Shown one piece after another: positions 1 to 5,134 of a DNA stretch of 5,791 nucleotides. The translations under genes were made by a program, and so were the position numbers. Source of the DNA: an archaeon (GTDB lineage: Archaea > Asgardarchaeota > Hermodarchaeia > Hermodarchaeales > Hermodarchaeaceae); NCBI GenBank assembly GCA_016550395.1, contig JABXGY010000144.1:1-5791 (forward strand), given 5' to 3'. The notes beneath the pieces were generated by a model that worked only from the letters and a program-made list of their open reading frames with translations, was not told where the DNA came from and made no database searches. Each line of letters starts with the position of its first letter. Positions within the stretch are counted from its first letter, which is position 1.

Positions 1-2213
1 TCTGAAAGCCATTGAAAGGCATTTATCAGAAACAGATTGTTATCACTGTCCATGAAGGTTACGTCTCCGTCTCCATCGGGATCTCCGTTATCAATGAAGT
101 TTACATCAGTCAGATAGACGACACGACCTAATCCGTAAGTATTGGCAGCGAAGACAGGGACTGCATCGGCTGGCCAATAGTTAATCCCATTATCATACCA
201 CTCTGATGTTCCATCATTATCAGTAGTCACTAGGGCAGTGCCACTACCAAGTGCTGTGAATCCTGTGCCTCTATCCACCTCGATGCGGTTAACGCCTTGG
301 GTGACGGGATGGCTGCCAATGTTAGCACCTTCGTAAATAAGGTAGGAATTGCCTAAAAGAATTCCATCGTCGGTATCTGAGAGATATACCATACTACTAT
401 TTCGTATCAGTCCATATTCTTGGCCAATGTCATCCGTATTATCTCCATAAGTCCCCCAATCACCCAAAAGGATGATTCCACCACCCTGATCTACGAAATT
501 GTGAATTGCTGTTATTTCTGGATTGGAATAGGCTGTGATCCCTTCAGAGATGATAAGGATATCAGTTGTGTCGATGAGGCTTGGGTAGAAAGTAGACATC
601 CAGTGAAAGGTGTATCCATTACTAGTCAGATAATTAGCGAAATCGTATGTAGCTCCGCCAAAGGCTACATATGGAGTATGAGAATTATCGAATAAGACCT
701 TGCGTTCTTTTGTTCCTGCAGCTGAGAGCCAGCGAATGTTATTGATTGCAAAATCATCATTATTGCTATCAAAATAGGTGTTGGTTGCATCCGAGTCAAC
801 ATCAGTAGCATCATTGAGAAAGTTATAGTCCATTACTATAGACACTCGTCCAAATCCTGAAGTAATTAGAGCGGCGGCCATCGGGATGCCATCCGCGTCA
901 GTTCCGAGGCTCCAGTCTGAGGTTCCATCAGTATCTGTAGTGACTAAAGCTAAAGCGTCCGCAGGGAGTCCTGAAAGTCCTCCTGGTCGGTCAAGCTCAA
1001 GCCGGGATACGGCTACTGTGATTGAATGATTTATTATGTTAGTGTTCCCGCCGAGATTATCGTAGACGTTGTATGAATCCCCGGCGATGGTGTCATCGGT
1101 GTCGGTGAGGTAATCAGAGTAGCGTGTGAATCCAAATCGTGTAGATACTGGATCGAGTTCGTCGCCAAATGTTCCATAATCTGTGATGATGAATAATCCC
1201 CCTCCGGCTAAGACGAAGGCTTCTACCGTATCCGCTTCTGAACTGGTGAATGTTGATGTTCCAGTAGTGAGTACTAGTACATCACTGGCGTTGATAAGGG
1301 CTGGACTGAAGCTGGCCATATTAGTAACAGCAAAGCCTTCTGCGACTAGATCGTCAGCGAAGCTGCTTAAGGTGTTAAATATCGTGCCGTATGGAGCATG
1401 AGAAGCATCGAAAACGACGTGACGATGGAGTCTAATAGCATTTGCAAGTATTTCGCGAAAGTTTGCATCACTAGCATAGAGATCAAAGCCAAGGAACACA
1501 ATGTGCCCTCGTCCCATCACTTTGTGAACGACAATGGGGTTGGTCCCATCATCTGCTACGATGGTTGCTTCGTTCGTATCAACGCTCATTGTTCCACTTT
1601 GTGGGCTAAATGAACCCGCTATACCCCTTGCAAGGGCATCAGATGAGTTCACAATATTTACAGTAGCTAACGTGCCCATTGGAAAATAGTCGGTAACGCC
1701 GTAAATAGTCATCAGTCCTGACTCATTGAAGATATGCAAACCTGGACCATATCCTGGAATGCTTGCGGCAAAATCCATTAGTATTACAATACCACCAGCA
1801 TTGACAAAAGGAACTAGAGTACTTCCCCATGCTGTGCCTATTGTTTGCATGGTGGCATAATCTGGTGCTAACTCTTGTTCAGGGATTAGAAGGATATCGT
1901 GACCTGGAAGTAAGCTTGCTAAGTCATTATAATCAGTTAAATTAGTCCAATAGTAATCAGTACCGTATGTAATATTTATCGCATTCATTACATTCTGAAA
2001 CTCTTGATCATAGTCAGTATATTCTGTGTAAACGAGCATTTTTAATGGAAGAATACGATGTGGTGGTTCAGGTGAGGGAACTATCGGTTCTAAGTCCTTC
2101 ATTTGATTATTCTCTAGTGTAGATAGAACAATTGGCACTGAGCTCAAAGGAATCAATGGAACAATGAGTAATGTTAGTATTCCTAATCCTATTATTGTTC
2201 GAGAAATATTCAT
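1..2213 (-). CDS. Secreted or surface protein with tandem DUF4350/ThuA-like (glutamine-amidotransferase-fold) modules; C-terminus beyond the window
   Basis: Reading the minus strand from the ATG at 2213 gives 737 uninterrupted codons that run off the left edge, so the C-terminus is missing. The start is supported by GGGAG (2223-2227), nine bases upstream. Residues 1-32 look like a signal sequence: MNISR followed by a hydrophobic run (IIGLGILTLLIVPLIPL). A proline-rich linker (about 43-55) leads into three alpha/beta modules: a diverged one (57-265) and two similar ones (266-497 and 506-737) offset by exactly 240 residues. Shared landmarks are FDxSHxPY at the module start, a Gly-rich strand turn (AGGGLFIITDYGTFGD, QGGGIILLGDWGTYGD), TDTDD/SDTDD, LVTTDxDGTSxW, GxGRVxxxxDxNF, and a terminal RWLS/QWLS. 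This pattern resembles DUF4350/ThuA-type domains with a class-I glutamine amidotransferase-like fold. No Cys nucleophile is visible, so amidotransferase activity is unlikely. The role is probably extracellular binding or hydrolysis, with unknown substrate. The gene is transcribed divergently from the RLP gene. Confidence 0.85.
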   Translation of the reverse strand, partial: MNISRTIIGLGILTLLIVPLIPLSSVPIVLSTLENNQMKDLEPIVPSPEPPHRILPLKMLVYTEYTDYDQEFQNVMNAINITYGTDYYWTNLTDYNDLASLLPGHDILLIPEQELAPDYATMQTIGTAWGSTLVPFVNAGGIVILMDFAASIPGYGPGLHIFNESGLMTIYGVTDYFPMGTLATVNIVNSSDALARGIAGSFSPQSGTMSVDTNEATIVADDGTNPIVVHKVMGRGHIVFLGFDLYASDANFREILANAIRLHRHVVFDASHAPYGTIFNTLSSFADDLVAEGFAVTNMASFSPALINASDVLVLTTGTSTFTSSEADTVEAFVLAGGGLFIITDYGTFGDELDPVSTRFGFTRYSDYLTDTDDTIAGDSYNVYDNLGGNTNIINHSITVAVSRLELDRPGGLSGLPADALALVTTDTDGTSDWSLGTDADGIPMAAALITSGFGRVSIVMDYNFLNDATDVDSDATNTYFDSNNDDFAINNIRWLSAAGTKERKVLFDNSHTPYVAFGGATYDFANYLTSNGYTFHWMSTFYPSLIDTTDILIISEGITAYSNPEITAIHNFVDQGGGIILLGDWGTYGDNTDDIGQEYGLIRNSSMVYLSDTDDGILLGNSYLIYEGANIGSHPVTQGVNRIEVDRGTGFTALGSGTALVTTDNDGTSEWYDNGINYWPADAVPVFAANTYGLGRVVYLTDVNFIDNGDPDGDGDVTFMDSDNNLFLINAFQWLS
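3..698 (-). repeat. Tandem protein module, copy 2 (residues 506-737)
   Basis: The second module begins VLFDNSHTPYV and ends NAFQWLS at the window edge. It repeats copy 1's landmarks at a 240-residue offset: QGGGIILLGDWGTYGD (576-591), YLSDTDDGILLGNSYLIYE (610-628), LVTTDNDGTSEW (661-672), GLGRVVYLTDVNFID (694-708) and an acidic DPDGDGD turn (711-717). The frame remains open at the edge, so further copies or a C-terminal anchor may follow to the left. The acidic DxDGD turn resembles calcium-binding loops, but binding is inferred only from composition and spacing. Confidence 0.8.
723..1418 (-). repeat. Tandem protein module, copy 1 (residues 266-497)
   Basis: This is the first of two clearly homologous modules with a 240-residue period. 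It begins VVFDASHAPYG and ends NNIRWLS. Internal landmarks are AGGGLFIITDYGTFGD (336-351), YLTDTDDTIAGDSYNVYD (368-385), LVTTDTDGTSDW (423-434) and GFGRVSIVMDYNFLND (453-468). Each landmark reappears 240 residues later in copy 2, including a closing acidic stretch (DVDSD...DSNNDD) before the final Trp-Leu-Ser. The similarity is at protein level. The DNA of the copies is well diverged, which suggests an old duplication rather than a recent one. Confidence 0.8.
1419..2045 (-). other. Diverged N-terminal alpha/beta module of the secreted protein (residues 57-265)
   Basis: This segment follows the signal sequence and proline-rich linker. It reads as a weaker version of the two downstream modules. 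It has a hydrophobic strand plus acidic turn (DILLIPEQE, residues 106-114), a Gly-turn-strand element (NAGGIVILMDF, 138-148), a counterpart of the DxDG segment (VADDGTNP, 219-226), and a closing GRGHIVFLGFDLY (234-246) followed by a helix (FREILANAIRL). These match the order of elements in the later copies. The FDxSHxPY, TDTDD and GTSxW signatures are absent, so it may have a different specificity or only a structural role. The assignment is by eye and needs a profile comparison. Confidence 0.55.
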
Positions 2214-2222
2214 AATTTTTTT

Positions 2223-2227
2223 CTCCC
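2223..2227 (-). promoter_or_regulatory. Ribosome binding site of the secreted-protein gene
   Basis: On the minus strand GGGAG is followed by the nine bases AAAAAAATT and then the ATG ending at 2211. This is good archaeal Shine-Dalgarno spacing. It supports this ATG over the out-of-frame ATG at 2229. Confidence 0.7.
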
Positions 2228-2282
2228 ATAGTAACTCCACATTCTCTGCTGGATTGAGTATCAGTGGAATTACTGTTATTCA

Positions 2283-2295
2283 AATACGGCGTATT
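2283..2295. repeat. Short palindrome AATACG-G-CGTATT
   Basis: Two 6-base inverted arms flank a single G. On the minus strand this lies just downstream of the candidate TATA element of the secreted-protein gene, about 70 bp before its start codon. A protein bound there would block transcription. The element is short and chance is possible. Confidence 0.35.
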
Positions 2296-2350
2296 CGGGG
2301 GATAATAAATCTAATTGTGTAGAGGTTCACACATCTGGAAGTTTTGAGTT

Positions 2351-2366
2351 TTATCAACGTTGATAA
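2351..2366. promoter_or_regulatory. Perfect 16-bp palindrome, candidate operator
   Basis: TTATCAACGTTGATAA equals its own reverse complement over all 16 bases. The symmetry breaks immediately outside. It sits 64 bp before the RLP start and just upstream of the candidate TATA element at 2371. This is a typical place for a dimeric winged-helix or HTH regulator, acting either as an activator near the BRE or as a repressor. The GATAA half-site recurs nearby at 2301-2305 and, inverted, at 2383-2387. Function is inferred from position and symmetry. Confidence 0.55.
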
Positions 2367-2387
2367 GGCTAAAATAGAGCCTTTATC
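2362..2387. repeat. Overlapping inverted repeat GATAAGGCT / AGCCTTTATC
   Basis: GATAAGGCT (2362-2370) and AGCCTTTATC (2378-2387) are inverted copies around a 7-base loop, with one extra T in the right arm. The left arm shares GATAA with the right half of the 16-bp palindrome, so the two structures would be mutually exclusive if both formed. It overlaps the candidate TATA element. It could be a second regulator site or a chance A/T-rich match. Confidence 0.35.
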
Positions 2388-2415
2388 TCCTGTTGTAACA
2401 AATTCTCATATATTT

Positions 2416-2421
2416 AGGTGA
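2416..2421 (+). promoter_or_regulatory. Ribosome binding site of the RLP gene
   Basis: AGGTGA matches the archaeal 16S anti-Shine-Dalgarno core and ends nine bases before the ATG at 2431, fixing that start. Confidence 0.75.
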
Positions 2422-2430
2422 AGCATCAAT

Positions 2431-3756
2431 ATGACATCTGAAGACAAACTTCCAATCGAAAGTCAACCTAATGCCTTGCCTGATGAAATTGACCCGGAAA
2501 AATATGTGATTGCGACCTATTATTTTGGAGCTCCCATCGGACTGCCCATTAAGGATATTTGTGAAATGGCTGCGGTTGAACAGAGTACAGGAACATGGGT
2601 ACTAGTACCTGGTGAAACGCCGGAAATGCGGAAAAAATATGTAGCCAAAGTTATCGGAATTTACGAGGGACCCTATCCGGAATATAGTCAACCCAAAGAT
2701 GTCACTCACCGCCATTATGTTGTGCAAGTTGCTTTTCCCTGGGTGAATTTTGGTCAGCAAATTCCTATGCTCCTCTCAACCGTTGTGGGCAACATTAGCA
2801 TGGGTGGAAGGGTAAAGGTTCTTGATCTTCGGTTTCCGAAAAGCTGGCTGAAAGGCTTTCAGGGTCCCAAGTTTGGCACAAAGGGTGTGTTCAAGGTATT
2901 GGGTGTGAAGGGCCGACCACTCCTCAATAACATGATTAAACCGTGCACTGGATATCCACCAAAGGTTGGGGCCAAGTTACTTTACGAAGCGGCACGAGGT
3001 GGGGCTGATATCATCAAGGATGATGAACTTATCGCGGATCCAGTCTTTAACCGCATTACCAAGCGTCTTCGCCTTTACATGGAGGCTATCGATAAGGCGA
3101 ACTCGGAGAAAGGCGAAAAAACCTTGTATACAATTAACATCACCGATCGTATTCCGAAACTCATGGAAAATGCTGAAGCAGCCCTTGAACATGGAGCCAA
3201 CGCCCTCATGATCAATTACCTGGCTGTGGGATACAGTGCCGTCCGGCAAGTAACGGATGACCCAAGTGTCAACGTTCCGGTTCTTGGTCATATGGATATT
3301 GCTGGAGCCATGAGCTACTCTCCGATTAGTGGACTATCAACCCAACTTGTGATCGGAAAACTGCCACGCCTAGCAGGTATCGATATCGAAGTATTTCCAG
3401 CACCCTATGGAAAGGCTCCCCTTCTCAAACAACGATACATCGAAATGGCACGCGCTATGAACTACCCATTACACCACATTAAACCCACAATGCCTATGCC
3501 AAGTGGAGGCATAACTCCTGGTCACGTGCCGATGGTGGTCGAGGACCTAGGACTCGACATCATGATTGGAACTGGTGGCGGAATTCATGCCTTTCCTCCT
3601 GAACACGGCGGCCCATCAGCAGGTGCTCGTGCCTTCCGTCAAGCCATCGATGCCACAGTAAAGGGAATCTCACTAAAAGACTATGCCGAGGAGCATCCAG
3701 AATTAAAAGTCGCCCTTGATAAATGGGGAACTGGAAAAACCGGTTTCGAAATGTAA
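2431..3756 (+). CDS. RuBisCO-like protein (form IV type, RuBisCO large-chain family)
   Basis: The 441-residue protein has the usual length and layout of the RuBisCO large chain: an N-terminal alpha/beta domain (about 20-150) and a C-terminal TIM barrel (about 160-435). Retained active-site elements, with spinach numbering in brackets, are E50, T55 and W56 (E60, T65, W66) in EQSTGTW, N121 (N123) in VVGN, K170 (K175), the carbamylation and Mg-binding set K196/D198/E199 (K201/D203/E204) in IIKDDE, a likely loop-6 Lys at K328 (K334), S358-G360 (S379-G381), and the phosphate-binding TGGG (381-384). Changed are K177 (Cys172), R295 (no Arg after H287) and H327 (about Val321). FPAPYGK and GHMDIAGA recall the YkrW/MtnW-like enolase side of the family. 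Carbon fixation is therefore unlikely; an enolization or isomerization of a sugar phosphate-like substrate is the better guess. It is the first gene of a rightward cluster. Family is certain; reaction is unknown. Confidence 0.93.
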   Translation: MTSEDKLPIESQPNALPDEIDPEKYVIATYYFGAPIGLPIKDICEMAAVEQSTGTWVLVPGETPEMRKKYVAKVIGIYEGPYPEYSQPKDVTHRHYVVQVAFPWVNFGQQIPMLLSTVVGNISMGGRVKVLDLRFPKSWLKGFQGPKFGTKGVFKVLGVKGRPLLNNMIKPCTGYPPKVGAKLLYEAARGGADIIKDDELIADPVFNRITKRLRLYMEAIDKANSEKGEKTLYTINITDRIPKLMENAEAALEHGANALMINYLAVGYSAVRQVTDDPSVNVPVLGHMDIAGAMSYSPISGLSTQLVIGKLPRLAGIDIEVFPAPYGKAPLLKQRYIEMARAMNYPLHHIKPTMPMPSGGITPGHVPMVVEDLGLDIMIGTGGGIHAFPPEHGGPSAGARAFRQAIDATVKGISLKDYAEEHPELKVALDKWGTGKTGFEM

Positions 3757-3794
3757 TTTCAAAAAAACTATCTACTACAAGACTTTAACGCAGT

Positions 3795-3804
3795 AATATA
3801 CTAT
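3795..3804 (+). promoter_or_regulatory. Possible TATA element upstream of the methyltransferase gene
   Basis: AATATACTAT lies in the 97-bp gap after the RLP gene, about 50 bp before the methyltransferase start, at a distance suited to a short leader. The gap contains only an A7 run after the RLP stop and no hairpin or T-tract terminator on the plus strand. Read-through from the RLP promoter is equally possible. Confidence 0.3.
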
Positions 3805-3853
3805 ACCACCTAAACCTGATTATTTCTAACAGGAAGACAACTGGGTTTCATCA

Positions 3854-4543
3854 ATGTCAGTACGACATGGTCAAATAAGCCGGGTGCGCCGACCCAGACA
3901 AGACGCAAAATCCATGTATGATCGATATAGTCGATTCTATGATTGGATTGGGGGACAATTCGAACGGAAATATGCTCTGGCAGGTGTTCAAGCATTAGAA
4001 GTGAAACCAGGCGAACACGTGTTAGAAATTGGATATGGCACTGGCCACATGCTTGTTGTTCTAGCCAATTTAGTAGGTTCTTCGGGTAAAATCTGGGGTA
4101 TTGATATTTCAGAGGGAATGTACAATATCGCTCTTAGGCGAATTCAGCGGAAGGGCCTTGAGCCACGAGTGCGTCTTTTATGTGATGATGCGTTAAACCT
4201 TCCTTTTGATTCTGATTTCTTTGATGTCGTATTCATGAGTTTTACCTTGGAACTCTTTGACACTCCTGAGATTCCTCTGCTCCTAACCCAATGTCGACGT
4301 ATCCTGCACAAAGATGGACGAATTGGAGTGGTTGCTCTATCAAAGAAGAACCAAGTAGGGCGAATTAATCGCATCTATGAATGGTTGCACCATTACTTTC
4401 CGAAATGGATTGACTGTCGCCCAATCTTCCTTTCTCAGATTCTCAGTAACGCGGGTTTTCAGGTTAAACGAGAACTTCTCTTCCCGATGTTTGGGTTGCA
4501 GGTTGAACTCGTTATCGCTAGGAATCATAGAAAGACCCGTTGA
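3854..4543 (+). CDS. Class I SAM-dependent methyltransferase (UbiE/COG2226-like)
   Basis: The 229-residue protein is a complete Rossmann-fold methyltransferase, probably cytoplasmic. Motif I is VLEIGYGTGH (56-65). The SAM-ribose acidic residue is D84 in WGIDIS. The adenine-binding acidic pair is D111/D112 in CDDALNLPF, motif II-like is FDVVFMSFTLELF (123-135), and motif III is GRIGVVALSK (155-164). The N-terminal RRP...MYDRYSRFYDW segment is typical of the family and supports the ATG at 3854. An in-frame stop at 3827-3829 leaves no earlier start. The Shine-Dalgarno is poor: AGGAAG (3831-3836) is 17 bases away. The family includes quinone and other small-molecule methyltransferases; DTPEIP and YEWLHHYFPKWIDCRPI mark a distinct subgroup I cannot name. 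The acceptor substrate is unknown. It lies between an RLP and an NTF2-fold gene on the same strand, which suggests a shared small-molecule pathway. Confidence 0.9.
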   Translation: MSVRHGQISRVRRPRQDAKSMYDRYSRFYDWIGGQFERKYALAGVQALEVKPGEHVLEIGYGTGHMLVVLANLVGSSGKIWGIDISEGMYNIALRRIQRKGLEPRVRLLCDDALNLPFDSDFFDVVFMSFTLELFDTPEIPLLLTQCRRILHKDGRIGVVALSKKNQVGRINRIYEWLHHYFPKWIDCRPIFLSQILSNAGFQVKRELLFPMFGLQVELVIARNHRKTR

Positions 4544-4590
4544 ATGATCTCAATTATTCATATACAATCAGGCTTCATTGTTAGTTAATT

Positions 4591-4596
4591 GAGGAG
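4591..4596 (+). promoter_or_regulatory. Ribosome binding site that decides the NTF2-like start
   Basis: GAGGAG lies ten bases upstream of the ATG at 4607. An in-frame TTG at 4589 overlaps this site and would have no Shine-Dalgarno of its own, so the ATG at 4607 is preferred. A possible TATA element, TTCATATACA (4557-4566), lies further upstream. Confidence 0.65.
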
Positions 4597-4606
4597 TGCT
4601 CATATC

Positions 4607-5050
4607 ATGGAGCAAACAGAGAAGCAGATTCTAGCCGTAGCAAAGGAGTTTGATGATGCTATTGAAACTCGTAATCATGAGAAGATCCTCCCTTTCTTTG
4701 CAAAAGATTGTGTTATTGAATTGCTTGGTGTAACGCTCCAAGGATGGGATGGTGCCCGGCGATGGTTGGAGTGGATGTTTTCACATCTAACGACTATTCG
4801 CTTCAAACCTGTTGTGATCATGGTAAACGGTGACACTTTCTTCGAAGAATTCATCGTAACCGCTACACTAAAGGATGGACGACAGGTGATTTCTAAACAG
4901 GCGGAGGTCCTCATTTATGAGAATTTAAAGGTCAAGTACCTTCGGATATATTTTGATCGGTTAGACTTTGCAGGTGCCATTGCTACTGGGTGGTTTAATC
5001 AAATCGTTATCAATCGATTGAAAAAAGCCAGTACAAGGGGTCTTGTCTAA
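4607..5050 (+). CDS. NTF2-fold, SnoaL/ketosteroid-isomerase-like protein
   Basis: This 147-residue protein fits the size of the SnoaL-like branch of the NTF2 superfamily: an N-terminal helix (about 3-22), the FFAKDCVIEL strand (30-39), the GWDGARRWLEWMF helix (46-58), then a curved beta sheet (about 64-115) ending in VKYLRIYFDRLDFAGA (109-124). The LRIYFD ending and the Asp in AKD are typical of this fold, whose members include small enzymes (isomerases, cyclases, hydrolases) and non-catalytic binders. No substrate can be assigned. A pocket acid such as D34 or D117 could be catalytic, but this is inference. It follows the methyltransferase by 63 bp on the same strand. The basic C-terminus (RLKKASTRG) is a tail beyond the domain. 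Confidence 0.8.
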   Translation: MEQTEKQILAVAKEFDDAIETRNHEKILPFFAKDCVIELLGVTLQGWDGARRWLEWMFSHLTTIRFKPVVIMVNGDTFFEEFIVTATLKDGRQVISKQAEVLIYENLKVKYLRIYFDRLDFAGAIATGWFNQIVINRLKKASTRGLV

Positions 5051-5113
5051 ACCGAAGGGAACTAATAGTCCGCGCTCCATATCTTAAGGGTTCTTCATCA
5101 CCCCGAGTAACCT

Positions 5114-5134
5114 ATGAAGTGCCAAAAATGCTAA
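5114..5134 (+). other. Six-codon mini-ORF overlapping the start of the MBL-like gene
   Basis: ATG at 5114 opens a frame encoding MKCQKC, ending at TAA 5132-5134. It overlaps the ATG at 5128 in another frame. Translation of this short frame could deliver ribosomes to the downstream start, which has no clear Shine-Dalgarno. No ribosome binding site is convincing for it, so it may be chance. Confidence 0.15.

Larger units (their letters stand above)
2214..2430. promoter_or_regulatory. Divergent promoter region between the secreted-protein gene and the RLP gene
   Basis: This 217-bp gap lies between two genes pointing away from each other, so it must carry both promoters. For the rightward gene, the best TATA-like element is AAAATAG (2371-2377), preceded by GATAAGGCT. 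That would place the transcript start near 2395-2400 and leave the AGGTGA site in a short leader. For the leftward gene, TTTATTAT on the minus strand (about 2302-2309) is the best candidate. Two palindromes (2283-2295 and 2351-2366) lie where a regulator could act on either side. TATA positions are judged by eye and are weak; the presence of two promoters follows from gene orientation. Confidence 0.5.

Noticed and set aside
420..695. Plus-strand open frame of 91 codons
   Set aside because: It is antisense to the long minus-strand secreted-protein frame, which has repeats and recognisable motifs; the translation resembles no family and has no ribosome binding site.
1183..1613. Two adjacent plus-strand frames of 72 and 71 codons
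   Set aside because: Both lie antisense to the first module of the secreted protein. Their low-complexity products (for example Ser/Ala/Val-rich) are what reverse reading of that gene would give.
2966..3291. Overlapping plus- and minus-strand frames inside the RLP gene
   Set aside because: They are shadows of the RLP reading frame, which has family-wide conserved motifs through this stretch.
2431..3756. True CO2-fixing RuBisCO
   Set aside because: Cys at the K177 position and missing Arg295 and His327 equivalents make carboxylation very unlikely, although the Mg-binding site is intact.
3757..3853. Terminator after the RLP gene
   Set aside because: Only an A7 run is present on the plus strand; there is no hairpin and no T-tract of the kind used by archaeal terminators.
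3810..4528. Three minus-strand frames of 61-76 codons across the methyltransferase gene
   Set aside because: They are antisense to a complete methyltransferase with all SAM-binding motifs; no start signals or family features.
4589..4606. TTG at 4589 as start of the NTF2-like gene
   Set aside because: It overlaps the GAGGAG site that is correctly spaced for the ATG at 4607, and the extra residues add nothing to the fold.
4675..4914. Minus-strand frame of 79 codons in the NTF2-like gene
   Set aside because: Antisense shadow; the plus-strand frame fits the NTF2 fold from end to end.
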